Positions 8,466 to 16,029 of a stretch of 35,269 nucleotides of DNA are shown one piece after another. The notes beneath the pieces are model-generated. The model was not told where the DNA came from, searched no databases, and saw nothing but the letters and a program-made list of their open reading frames with translations. The translations under genes were made by a program, and so were the position numbers. Every line of letters starts with the position of its first letter. The stretch's first letter is position 1. Source of the stretch: a virus; the IMG/VR virus record IMGVR_UViG_3300011252_000454, positions 1 through 35,269 of that record. One strand, 5' to 3'.

Positions 8466-9751
8466 TAGTAATTTATAGAGATAATAACGCCAACGCTATA
8501 TTCGTTGAAGACAATAATGGGGCGCAATTCCTAAACAACTTGCAAGCTATACAAGATAATCCAACAGATTCAACACTAAGCATTAGGGATATATCACGAG
8601 ATATTGATATTATAACGGATATTGATTATACAGAATTTGAAGATGACACTGGAACAGCATGGGGTTCTGATGGTCAAACTACTACAAATAATCTAAATGC
8701 AATATTTCAAACCACCGGTGGCGGTGGCGGTAATGTTCCAGTTATAACTTCACCATTAACAATAAACCTAACAACTGGCAACACTATCAATTACGAATTA
8801 ATTGCAACAGATGGTGTTGGTTATGAGTGGGATTTAACAGCGGTTACTGATGTTGTAACTGTTGAAGGTAATATTAGAAAGTTAATAGGTGGTTCAGGTT
8901 TAACGGCTGGAACTTATAATATACCAGTAAAGGCAATAAATTACTATGGCGAAGATTCACAAACAATTGTTTTAACTGTTTCAACCCCTCCTTTTAGTAA
9001 TACCTTATCGACTAACTTTGTAACAAATGATTATCTAAACGCAACCGCAAATAGTTCAAATCCTTTTTATAGATTAAACCAAGGTAGCGCGACACCTTGG
9101 GCAGTTTCTTTTTGGTTTAAGGCTGGAACTTCAAACAATCAAAACCAAACGATTCTAAGTTTTGGCGGTGATGATTTAAACAACGAAGGTAGGGTGTGGA
9201 TTAAGTATAACGGCGGCAACGGTTCAAGGCAACAATTAATCTTTAGATATGGTACAGATTTTAATTATTTGCAATTCACAACACCAGCAAACACGGTAAC
9301 ACCTAACACATGGATTAATTATATTTTTAATTATGACGGTGGAACAACTGAAAACGGAAGTGGCGGAATATCAACAAGCTATTCAAGATTCAAAGTTTAC
9401 AAAAACGGGGCTTTATTAACAATGACGAATACAAATAATAATTTTGGATTCAGTGGAGAAATCAAAGACGAATTTTTCAGAATCGGCAGGCAAAATAATT
9501 CAGGGCAATACATGAGAAATAATTGCCGCGTGGATGAGTTGGCATTATGGGCGAGTGATGAACAAAGCAATGTTTCTTCAATTTATAATGCAGGGGTTCC
9601 TTTTGACTTAACTTCTTTAGGAAGTCCACCAGACCATTGGTGGAGAATGGGCGACGGCGACACATTCCCGACGATAAGCGATCAAGTTGCAAGCCTAGAT
9701 TTCACAATGGTTAATATGACTGTTGCAGACTTTGTAAGTGATGTACCATAA
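8462..9751 (+). CDS. LamG/concanavalin A-like tail adhesin
   Basis: An N-terminal attachment region (about 1-90) ends in a glycine run (TTGGGGGN). It is followed by an Ig/cadherin-like domain at about 95-175 (PVITSPLTINLTTGNTINYE to TIVLTVSTPP) and a laminin-G-like jelly roll at about 178-425. The jelly-roll signs are WAVSFWFKAG, WINYIFNYDG, RFKVYKNG, FRIGRQ and CRVDELALWA. LamG domains often bind glycans, so this is a good candidate receptor-binding protein for the host capsule or LPS. Glycan binding is inferred from the fold. Eleven bases separate it from the next gene. Confidence 0.78.
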   Translation: MIVIYRDNNANAIFVEDNNGAQFLNNLQAIQDNPTDSTLSIRDISRDIDIITDIDYTEFEDDTGTAWGSDGQTTTNNLNAIFQTTGGGGGNVPVITSPLTINLTTGNTINYELIATDGVGYEWDLTAVTDVVTVEGNIRKLIGGSGLTAGTYNIPVKAINYYGEDSQTIVLTVSTPPFSNTLSTNFVTNDYLNATANSSNPFYRLNQGSATPWAVSFWFKAGTSNNQNQTILSFGGDDLNNEGRVWIKYNGGNGSRQQLIFRYGTDFNYLQFTTPANTVTPNTWINYIFNYDGGTTENGSGGISTSYSRFKVYKNGALLTMTNTNNNFGFSGEIKDEFFRIGRQNNSGQYMRNNCRVDELALWASDEQSNVSSIYNAGVPFDLTSLGSPPDHWWRMGDGDTFPTISDQVASLDFTMVNMTVADFVSDVP

Positions 9752-9762
9752 AAACAAAATAA

Positions 9763-10221
9763 ATGATAGAAATAATTTTTACATCAAGACCATTAAGCAA
9801 GAAGCCAATGAGTTGGGTTAATGCTATAACTAGGTTTAAAACAAGTTCACCATTTGACCATGTTTCATTAAAGTATCGTGGTGATGTTTATGAATCAGTT
9901 GCCGGTCAAGGTGTTCACAAAATACCTTATTCAGAATGGATTAAAGATAGAAAGAACACATATTTATTTATTTATCAAGTTGATCGTGGTGATGTTTCAT
10001 TTAATAGGTTTAAAGAATTAGAAGGCAAAGGCTATGATTATGCCGCTAATCTTTGGCACTTGTTAGGAATGGAACACAAGTTAAAACATAGAGCAAGTAA
10101 AAAGATTTATTGTTCTGAATTGGTTGCTAGTATGATGGGTTTTAAAGATGCTCACGAAGTTACACCAGACGAACTTGAAAGAAGATTAAGAGAATATAAC
10201 TCATACATAACAGAATTATAA
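9763..10221 (+). CDS. permuted papain-fold hydrolase (YiiX/NlpC-P60-like)
   Basis: The 152-residue protein has the residue order of permuted papain-like enzymes. His33 lies in PFDHVSLKY, Glu44 follows in VYESVAG, and Cys117 lies in IYCSELVASMMG. Members act on amide bonds in cell-wall peptides or on lipids. Placed between the adhesin and the tape measure, it may be a tail-tip enzyme that opens the host wall during entry. No signal peptide is seen, which fits a virion component. Its stop overlaps the tape-measure start as TAATG. Fold confidence is good; substrate is unknown. Confidence 0.75.
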   Translation: MIEIIFTSRPLSKKPMSWVNAITRFKTSSPFDHVSLKYRGDVYESVAGQGVHKIPYSEWIKDRKNTYLFIYQVDRGDVSFNRFKELEGKGYDYAANLWHLLGMEHKLKHRASKKIYCSELVASMMGFKDAHEVTPDELERRLREYNSYITEL

Positions 10222-12128
10222 TGGCTGAAGAAGTTAAAATTGATTTTACCGTAGACGGTGCACCAGCGGCTAAAACATTAGGTGAATTAGAAAGCAAAGC
10301 GGAACAATTAAACGCCGCTTTAAGAGGTGCTGAAATAGGTTCAGAAGAATACAAGAAACTTAACCAACAATTAGTATCAACTAACAGAGAGGTAAAGAAT
10401 CTTGAACTAGGTTTTGAAGCTTTAGATAATGAACAAGTTGCTTCTGAAATCGGTTCAGTTGCTGGTGCGGTTGGTGATGTAACTTCAGCAATGATTTTAC
10501 TAGGTGGTGAGAATGAATCTTTGGCTGAAATGGCAAACAACATTCAAACGGCTATCGGTGTATCAATGGCGTTCAAAGGTGCGATTGAGGGTTTTAGTTC
10601 TGCTTTTAAATTATTCAACAATGTATTAAAGACATCACCATTGTTTTTATTGGTTGCCGTAATTGCAGCAATTGGTGTCGGGATTGCTTTTTTGATTAAT
10701 AAATGGGATGAATTTGTAGGCGTTTTAATTGCCGGTAGAGATGCAGTTGTTGGTGTATTCAATGCTATTATTGAATTTTTCACTGGCACAGAAGATGCAA
10801 TTGTTACCACTTCAATGGCTGAAAAGAAAGCGCATGAGCAAAGAATGTCACAGAAGAAAGAAATTACTGAAGCACATAAAGAACGATTAAACCAGATTAA
10901 AGAAGAACGAGAAGCAGAGAATAAAGCTTTTAATAACCGTCAAGAGATATTTGATTTAGATATTGCTAGGCTTGAAGCTGAAGGTAAAAATTCAGATGCA
11001 TTAAAGAAAGCAAAGATTGAAGATCAACTTGAACATGAAAAATTTGTATTAGAATCAATACAACGCCAAATGGATTCGTGGGTTAAGTACTACGAAGACC
11101 AGTTCGCAATGTCAGGTAAATCAAGAGAAGACTTTATTGCACAAATGAAAGGTCAAGGAATTGATTTAAAAGCTTTACAGGATGAAGCAGATGAATTGTT
11201 GAAAGAACAACAAAACAGAATATACTCTTCAGAAACTGAATTGATTGACTTCAAAAGACAGATAAGAGAGAAGAACGCAGCTGAACAAGAAAAAGCAGAC
11301 CAGAAGGAGCTTGATAGATTACATAAATTACAACAAGAGAAACTAGATTTTCTTACAAGATTAGAAACGGCAGAAAACGAATATCTAAATAGTCAACTTG
11401 ATAAACAAACCCAAGAAGAAAATGCAGTCAGAGAAAAGTATTTTACCTTAATTGAAGAAGCTACTTTATACGGTGAAAGTACTTTGATATTAGAAGAAGC
11501 ACAAGAACAAGCCTTGTTTGAAATTAAAGAACGTTATAGACAACAAGAGAAAGATGCTAAGGATAAGCAAAAAGAAATAGACGAACAAAGGCAACAAGAA
11601 GCAATTGCAGTCGCTAAGAAAGGCGCACAAGACTTATTGAACGCAACAGAACAACTTGCAAACTTCCAAAGTGAAAGAGATTTAAAACGAGCGCAAGAAA
11701 AAGTTGCAAGAGGTGAAAGATTAACAGAGGCAGAAATCAAAAGACTTAAACGACAAGAGAAGATTAACAAAGCTTTTGCACTTGCACAAATTGCCGCAGA
11801 TACGGCTCGTGGTATCGCCGGTGCAATTGCGGCTGGTGCTGGTATTCCGTTTCCTTTAAACCTGGGTGCAATTGCTTCAGGTATTGCGGCAGTTATTTCC
11901 GGCGGTGTTCAAGCGGCACAAGTACTAGGTGAATCAGTAGAGATTCCAGATGTTGCATCAGTTTCGCAAGAAAATTCAGAAAGTGAGTCAACTAATAATG
12001 TACCAGATATAAACGAAGCAAGCTTTGGAAGTACTTTATTAAACCAACAAGTGTATGTGGTTGAATCAGATATTACAGATTCACAGAACGGAGTTAATGC
12101 GATAGTATCACAAGCTACATTTGGATAA
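10221..12128 (+). CDS. tail tape measure protein
   Basis: The 635-residue protein has the usual tape measure plan. It has an Ala/Glu-rich helical N-terminus, one strong hydrophobic segment at about 138-159 (SPLFLLVAVIAAIGVGIAFL), a long charged coiled coil at about 200-520, and a Gly/Ala-rich hydrophobic stretch near 545-580 (IPFPLNLGAIASGIAAVISG). At about 1.5 angstrom per residue this would give a tail near 95 nm, assuming the whole protein spans it. In most siphoviruses it precedes the tip genes; here it follows them. Several opposite-strand open frames inside it are shadows of its composition. Confidence 0.85.
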   Translation: MAEEVKIDFTVDGAPAAKTLGELESKAEQLNAALRGAEIGSEEYKKLNQQLVSTNREVKNLELGFEALDNEQVASEIGSVAGAVGDVTSAMILLGGENESLAEMANNIQTAIGVSMAFKGAIEGFSSAFKLFNNVLKTSPLFLLVAVIAAIGVGIAFLINKWDEFVGVLIAGRDAVVGVFNAIIEFFTGTEDAIVTTSMAEKKAHEQRMSQKKEITEAHKERLNQIKEEREAENKAFNNRQEIFDLDIARLEAEGKNSDALKKAKIEDQLEHEKFVLESIQRQMDSWVKYYEDQFAMSGKSREDFIAQMKGQGIDLKALQDEADELLKEQQNRIYSSETELIDFKRQIREKNAAEQEKADQKELDRLHKLQQEKLDFLTRLETAENEYLNSQLDKQTQEENAVREKYFTLIEEATLYGESTLILEEAQEQALFEIKERYRQQEKDAKDKQKEIDEQRQQEAIAVAKKGAQDLLNATEQLANFQSERDLKRAQEKVARGERLTEAEIKRLKRQEKINKAFALAQIAADTARGIAGAIAAGAGIPFPLNLGAIASGIAAVISGGVQAAQVLGESVEIPDVASVSQENSESESTNNVPDINEASFGSTLLNQQVYVVESDITDSQNGVNAIVSQATFG

Positions 12129-12130
12129 AA

Positions 12131-12170
12131 AACCCCCTCAACATAATGGACTAGAAAAGTTGAGAGGGTT
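12131..12170 (+). terminator. hairpin after the tape measure gene
   Basis: AACCCCCTCAAC pairs with GTTGAGAGGGTT (12 positions, one C-A mismatch) around a 16-base loop, directly after the tape measure stop. No T run follows, so it may be an imperfect terminator, a processing site or an mRNA-stabilising end between the tail and head operons. Confidence 0.5.
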
Positions 12171-12171
12171 A

Positions 12172-12204
12172 AGACTTATTAAATGTAACAAAAAAGATAA
12201 GTCT
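12172..12204 (+). other. second hairpin in the tail/head intergenic gap
   Basis: AGACTTAT (12172-12179) pairs perfectly with ATAAGTCT (12197-12204). It lies just downstream of the first hairpin in the 132-base gap before the head genes. The rest of the gap (12205-12260) is AT-rich, and I see no clear host-type promoter in it. Confidence 0.4.
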
Positions 12205-12260
12205 GTTGAACAAATATACTACAATTTTTAACAATACAAAACTTTTTTAGTTTATTTAAT

Positions 12261-12839
12261 ATGGAGTTAATAAAATTACACTTACCAAGTGAAGAAGAAA
12301 TTGAATTTCAAATCGCTTTGGTTGATGACCCTGCGATAATGTCAGACTATCAAGTCTTCAAAAAAGATGTTGAAACTAGGTATTCATTCCAAGAGTTTGA
12401 CAAATCTAAGAAGTTGCTAATGGGTTACTTTATGATTGCTGATCTTGAGATACCAAGATTCGACAAATCAAGAGGTGAATACAAAGTAGCGTTTCCTTCT
12501 GAATCAATTGATAAGATTGTAAGAAACTTTTCAAAGAACGGCATAAATGGTAACATGAACGAGATGCACCAAACTGGTAAATTACTAGATGGTGTTTATG
12601 TTTTACATCACTGGCAACTTAACAAAGAACTAGATATTCAAGCACCTAAAGGATTTAGCCAAGAAGCAGACGGTTCATGGTTTGGGGTTGTTAGATGTGA
12701 AGACGAAGAAATCTACAACAAAGCATTAAACGGTCAACTTAAAGGATTTTCAATTGAAGGTAGATTTATTGAAGAAGAAGCATTTAGCCAGGCGGTTGAT
12801 AATTTATTTGTGAAACTAGATAACATCTTAAAAAAGTAA
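12261..12839 (+). CDS. prohead (capsid maturation) serine protease, XkdF-like
   Basis: The 192-residue protein fits phage prohead proteases of the XkdF/S78-like group. The candidate catalytic pair is His103 in NEMHQTGKLLDGVYVLHHW and Ser164 in LKGFSIEGRF, after a typical EDEEIYNKALNGQLKGFSIEG block. It would process scaffold and capsid during head maturation. The following genes are scaffold-like and capsid, which supports the call. Its length is normal for the family. Confidence 0.85.
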   Translation: MELIKLHLPSEEEIEFQIALVDDPAIMSDYQVFKKDVETRYSFQEFDKSKKLLMGYFMIADLEIPRFDKSRGEYKVAFPSESIDKIVRNFSKNGINGNMNEMHQTGKLLDGVYVLHHWQLNKELDIQAPKGFSQEADGSWFGVVRCEDEEIYNKALNGQLKGFSIEGRFIEEEAFSQAVDNLFVKLDNILKK

Positions 12840-12880
12840 CACATTAAATGTGTTTGTAGTTTAATACAAAACAATCAAAA

Positions 12881-13540
12881 ATGAATCAAGAGAAAAAACA
12901 AAGTTTACTTGATACGGTTAAAGATTTCTTTTCAAAGCACAACATTGATGCTGATGTAGTAGAGAAAGAACCAACTGTTGAAGTAAATGATACAGATGTA
13001 AAATCTGAAGCTTTTGAAACTGTTTTACTTGTTGACGGAACAACAGAAGTAACAATCGAACCAGCTATTGAAGTTGGTGCGGCTATTGTTATAACTGCTG
13101 AAGACGGCACACCAGTTGCTGCACCAATCGGAGAATATGAATTACAAGATGGTAAAATCATTGTAGTTGCTGAAGAAGGTGTTGTTGCTGAAGTAAGAGA
13201 GGGTGAAGAAGTAATTGAAGAAGAACCAATGTCAGAAGATAAACCAGAAGAACCAAATCAGGTTAAAAGGATTATTGAAAGAATTGAATCTGAAAAGATA
13301 TTTTCATCAATTGAAGAACTTAAGGAAACGGTGAAATTCCTTAAAGAAGAAAACGAAGCATTACTTTCTAGGTTATCAGAAGTAGAAGATTCTTTTTCTA
13401 AAACACAAGATTTCACAAAACAAACATTTGAAACATTACTAGGTGAACCAAGTGCTGAACCAGTAGTAAAACAAGAACCACTTAAAGCATTCATGAAAGA
13501 AGAATCAGCTTTAAATAACTGGTTAAACAAAAACAATTAA
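12881..13540 (+). CDS. capsid scaffolding protein
   Basis: The 219-residue protein is highly acidic, with a Glu/Val-rich middle (about 55-120) that includes an EDGTPVAAPIGEYELQDGKI hairpin unit. A clear coiled coil follows at about 140-175 (IEELKETVKFLKEENEALLS) and the C-terminus is short and basic-polar (LNNWLNKNN). Composition, length and position between protease and capsid match scaffolding proteins that guide head assembly and are then degraded. No other function is suggested by motifs. The capsid gene starts two bases after its stop. Confidence 0.75.
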   Translation: MNQEKKQSLLDTVKDFFSKHNIDADVVEKEPTVEVNDTDVKSEAFETVLLVDGTTEVTIEPAIEVGAAIVITAEDGTPVAAPIGEYELQDGKIIVVAEEGVVAEVREGEEVIEEEPMSEDKPEEPNQVKRIIERIESEKIFSSIEELKETVKFLKEENEALLSRLSEVEDSFSKTQDFTKQTFETLLGEPSAEPVVKQEPLKAFMKEESALNNWLNKNN

Positions 13541-13542
13541 AA

Positions 13543-14499
13543 ATGAAAAAACATAGTTTTAACGTTGTGACTTCGGGATTAACTGCTTATGTAGATGAAA
13601 ACGACACGCAATTATTATATCAATTACAAATGGAATCAGATTTGGCTCCATTTGCTGAAGTAAGATCAGGAATCAAAGGTACTGAAAGATTACACTTCAT
13701 GACAACAACAGCAACTTTTCAAACAGATGCTTGTTCTTACAATGCTTCTGATTCAACTACTTTCACAGAGAAAGATTTAACAGTTGGGAAGATTGCAGTT
13801 ATGGAAGATATTTGTCCTAAATTACTACAAGGATTCTGGGCGCAACAAATTTTAGCGGCTGGTTCAAGAGGTGAAGAAGCAATTCCACAAGAAGTAGCAT
13901 CTGCATGGATGGCTAAGAAATTAAACTTAGTACAAAAACAAATCAATGTTGCGGATTGGCAAGGAAATACTGGTTCAGGATCAGCAAACCTTAATAAATA
14001 CAATGGGTTATTGCTTGAGATATTTGCAGATGGTTCAGTAGTTGACGGTAACACTTCAGATGCTTCAACAACAACAACTTCTTCAAACATTCTTGCGAGA
14101 ATGGAAGAAATGTATTTAGCAATTCCAGAAGATTTAAGAGCTGGTGCGCCAGACGGTGGAACGCTTAAATGGTTTTTACCACAAGCATATTTAGACATGT
14201 ATGTTATCGCTTTAAGAGATGCTAACCTATTCCACTATAAAGGTGAAGAAGGTGCTATCAAGTATTACGGTACAAACATTGATTTAGTTCCTCAAGTTGG
14301 TTTGGCATCACAAAATAAAATGGTGATTACTACAACTGACAATATCGTTATCGGTGTAGATTTAGAATCTGATGAAGATACTTTAGAAGTATGGTATTCA
14401 AAAGATGATAGAACTAACCATTCACTTTTAGCATTTAAAAGAGGAATCACTTACAAGTATTCTGATTACATTGTTAAATGGGGATTAGGTACATCATAA
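13543..14499 (+). CDS. major capsid protein
   Basis: The 318-residue protein follows protease and scaffold, as expected for an HK97-fold capsid. It has an alpha/beta composition with LVQKQINVADWQGNTGSGSA in the middle. The C-terminal half has strands typical of capsid proteins (KMVITTTDNIVIGVDLES, LEVWYSKDDRTNHSLLAFKRG) and ends in YIVKWGLGTS. Bacteroidetes phage capsids of similar length look like this. It begins two bases after the scaffold stop and is followed by a hairpin terminator. No N-terminal delta domain is obvious, which fits use of a separate scaffold. Confidence 0.85.
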   Translation: MKKHSFNVVTSGLTAYVDENDTQLLYQLQMESDLAPFAEVRSGIKGTERLHFMTTTATFQTDACSYNASDSTTFTEKDLTVGKIAVMEDICPKLLQGFWAQQILAAGSRGEEAIPQEVASAWMAKKLNLVQKQINVADWQGNTGSGSANLNKYNGLLLEIFADGSVVDGNTSDASTTTTSSNILARMEEMYLAIPEDLRAGAPDGGTLKWFLPQAYLDMYVIALRDANLFHYKGEEGAIKYYGTNIDLVPQVGLASQNKMVITTTDNIVIGVDLESDEDTLEVWYSKDDRTNHSLLAFKRGITYKYSDYIVKWGLGTS

Positions 14500-14513
14500 G
14501 AATTAATTAATTA

Positions 14514-14541
14514 AAAGGGTGTGGTTCATTCTGCACCCTTT
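14514..14541 (+). terminator. hairpin after the major capsid gene
   Basis: AAAGGGTG (14514-14521) pairs perfectly with CACCCTTT (14534-14541) around a 12-base loop, 15 bases after the capsid stop. The downstream tail is A-rich rather than T-rich, so it may reduce rather than end transcription, or stabilise the abundant capsid mRNA. Confidence 0.55.
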
Positions 14542-14558
14542 ATAAAACAAAAAAGAAT

Positions 14559-15095
14559 ATGAGTTGCGGAAGCCTTAGTTACGGATTCGATTATGAATGC
14601 AATGATGGTCTTGGTGGTATTAAACCAGGAACTTTATTGATTACACAATGGGATAACATTACTGCCTACACACAAGCAGATGGAATCGTTACAGCTATTA
14701 CTCAATCAGGTTCAACTTCGTTTTATAGATACCAAGTAAGAAAATTCATTGCCAACAATAATGTTGACGGTGTTTCAGACCCAAAGATGGGTTCTAAATC
14801 ATTCACTTCAGTTTTGAACTTTACTTTGTTCAATATGTCAGCAAGCAAGAATGTAAACTTACAGTTGTTGATGGGTAAACCATTAGCGGCAATCTATACA
14901 GATAACAACGGTAAACACTTTGTTATTGGAATCACAAACGGGGCTGAAGCTTTATCAGTAACAGCAAGCACGGGAACAGATAAACAAGACATGAACGGTT
15001 ACACTATCAACATAACAGCAGAAGAAGCAAACCTTCCTTTTGAAGTAGATCAAACTACTATTGATGGTTTAACAATTTCGGGAGAATTAAGTTAA
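14559..15095 (+). CDS. major tail tube protein (probable)
   Basis: The 178-residue beta-rich protein has two long strands around NVNLQLLMGKPLAAIYTDNN and KHFVIGITNGAEALSVTAST. It ends in ITAEEANLPFEVDQTTIDGL, a pattern I associate with tail tube proteins of Bacteroidetes phages. It starts MSCGSLSYGFDYEC, Cys-containing but without a signal peptide. Bounded by hairpins on both sides, it forms a single-gene unit, as expected for a protein needed in many copies. A minor head or decoration protein is the alternative. Confidence 0.62.
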   Translation: MSCGSLSYGFDYECNDGLGGIKPGTLLITQWDNITAYTQADGIVTAITQSGSTSFYRYQVRKFIANNNVDGVSDPKMGSKSFTSVLNFTLFNMSASKNVNLQLLMGKPLAAIYTDNNGKHFVIGITNGAEALSVTASTGTDKQDMNGYTINITAEEANLPFEVDQTTIDGLTISGELS

Positions 15096-15113
15096 TTTTC
15101 ATAGTTAAATTTT

Positions 15114-15148
15114 AAAGGGGGTTGGGTTTGAATCCTTCCCCTTTTTTT
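15114..15148 (+). terminator. intrinsic terminator after the tail tube gene
   Basis: AAAGGGG (15114-15120) pairs with CCCCTTT (15138-15144), with an inner GG/CC pair, and the 3' arm runs into seven T (15142-15148). This is the clearest rho-independent terminator on the rightward strand. It separates the tube gene from the HNH gene. Confidence 0.85.
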
Positions 15149-15157
15149 GTATATTTG
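15128..15157 (+). promoter_or_regulatory. Bacteroidetes-type promoter for the HNH endonuclease gene
   Basis: TTG (15128-15130), 19 bases, TATATTTG (15150-15157) match the Bacteroidetes -33/-7 pattern. The promoter overlaps the terminator. The predicted start of transcription falls within a few bases of the ATG at 15162, so the message would be leaderless or nearly so. Confidence 0.75.
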
Positions 15158-15161
15158 ACTT

Positions 15162-15659
15162 ATGATAGAAATTTGGAAAAATGTTGACGGATATGATGGT
15201 GATTATCAAGTTTCAAATCTTGGTAGGGTTAGAAGTTTAAAGTTTAATAAGATTAGAATACTAAAAACACCACCGTCTAAAAATGGGTATTTAAGAGTTA
15301 ACCTTATGAAGTTTGGTGTTAAAGAAACCGCTTACATTCATAAGCTTGTGGCTATTCATTTTATAGGGCATAAAAAGTCTAAGTTTAAAGAGGTTGTTGA
15401 CCACATTGATAATGATAAAAAAAATAATAGAATAGATAATCTTCAGCTTTTAACGCAAAGACAAAACCTATCAAAAGATAAAAAAGGCACAAGTAGTTAT
15501 GTTGGTGTTAATTGGCATAAGAGTTCAAAAAAATGGACTTCATCTATTTATGTAGGCGGTTCAATTATTTATTTAGGTTTATTTGAAACGGAAGAAGAAG
15601 CAAGTTTGGAATATAAAAAAAAATTAGATGCTGTTATTACAGAAAGCAACAACAAATGA
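15162..15659 (+). CDS. HNH homing endonuclease (NUMOD4-HNH-AP2)
   Basis: The 165-residue protein has three recognisable parts. A NUMOD4 motif lies at residues 5-26 (W..VDGYDGDYQVSNLGRVRSL). An HNH_3 core has HK at 60-61, DH at 80-81 and the NNRIDNLQLLT stretch at 88-98. An AP2-like DNA-binding domain lies at about 111-155 (YVGVNWHKSSKKW to YLGLFETEEEA). Such proteins are free-standing homing endonucleases. It interrupts the head-tail genes, has its own terminator and promoter upstream, and its last 32 bases overlap the start of the next structural gene, consistent with later insertion. Confidence 0.92.
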   Translation: MIEIWKNVDGYDGDYQVSNLGRVRSLKFNKIRILKTPPSKNGYLRVNLMKFGVKETAYIHKLVAIHFIGHKKSKFKEVVDHIDNDKKNNRIDNLQLLTQRQNLSKDKKGTSSYVGVNWHKSSKKWTSSIYVGGSIIYLGLFETEEEASLEYKKKLDAVITESNNK

Positions 15660-16029
15660 AAATCAGATTTTAACGCTTGAAGAAAACACTACTTTAAGCA
15701 ATCCGGTTTACTTATTTGTATTTTCAAAAGGTGGAAATGATTACCCGGTAATATGTACAGATTTAGCAACTGCATCAGTAAAATCAAGATACAATGAATT
15801 TACTATTATTGAAGGAGTTGATGATCCAACAAACGGAAGTCTATTATTAGGCACTTCTGGGGTTTATGAATTATCGGTTTATGAACAAAGTTCAACTACT
15901 AATCTTGACCCAGATTTATCAACTGGTTTAGTTGAACAAACACTTGCAAGATTAATAGATTCCGAATCTTTAGATTACATTGAACACACTATTAACGTTA
16001 ATTATACAGAACACATTGTTTCACTATGA
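15628..16029 (+). CDS. small head-tail structural protein
   Basis: The 133-residue protein begins MLLLQKATTNENQILTLEEN and continues with TTLSNPVYLFVFSKGGNDYP. This opening is familiar from small beta-rich proteins of Bacteroidetes phages next to portal or tail-fibre genes. Start 15628 lies inside the HNH gene, but later starts would cut this conserved opening. The rest is a beta sandwich-like region with GVYELSVYEQ and an amphipathic C-terminus. It overlaps the portal start as ATGA. The structural role is inferred from context. Confidence 0.65.
   Translation: MLLLQKATTNENQILTLEENTTLSNPVYLFVFSKGGNDYPVICTDLATASVKSRYNEFTIIEGVDDPTNGSLLLGTSGVYELSVYEQSSTTNLDPDLSTGLVEQTLARLIDSESLDYIEHTINVNYTEHIVSL

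Noticed and set aside
10160-10810. Two adjacent minus-strand open frames opposite the tape measure gene
   Set aside because: Low-complexity Ser/Ala/Thr composition is expected as a shadow of the Ala/Glu-rich tape measure, with no independent signals.
12205-12260. Promoter before the prohead protease gene
   Set aside because: A TTG is present at 12206, but no TAnnTTTG element follows at a suitable distance, so I could not support a host-type promoter.
12886-13536. Minus-strand open frames opposite the scaffold gene
   Set aside because: Ser/Val-rich shadows of an acidic, Glu-rich gene; nothing supports their expression.
13737-14198. A 153-codon open frame on the minus strand within the capsid gene
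   Set aside because: It mirrors the capsid gene, has a Ser/Ala/Ile-rich shadow composition and no promoter or neighbours; the plus-strand gene is well supported by context.
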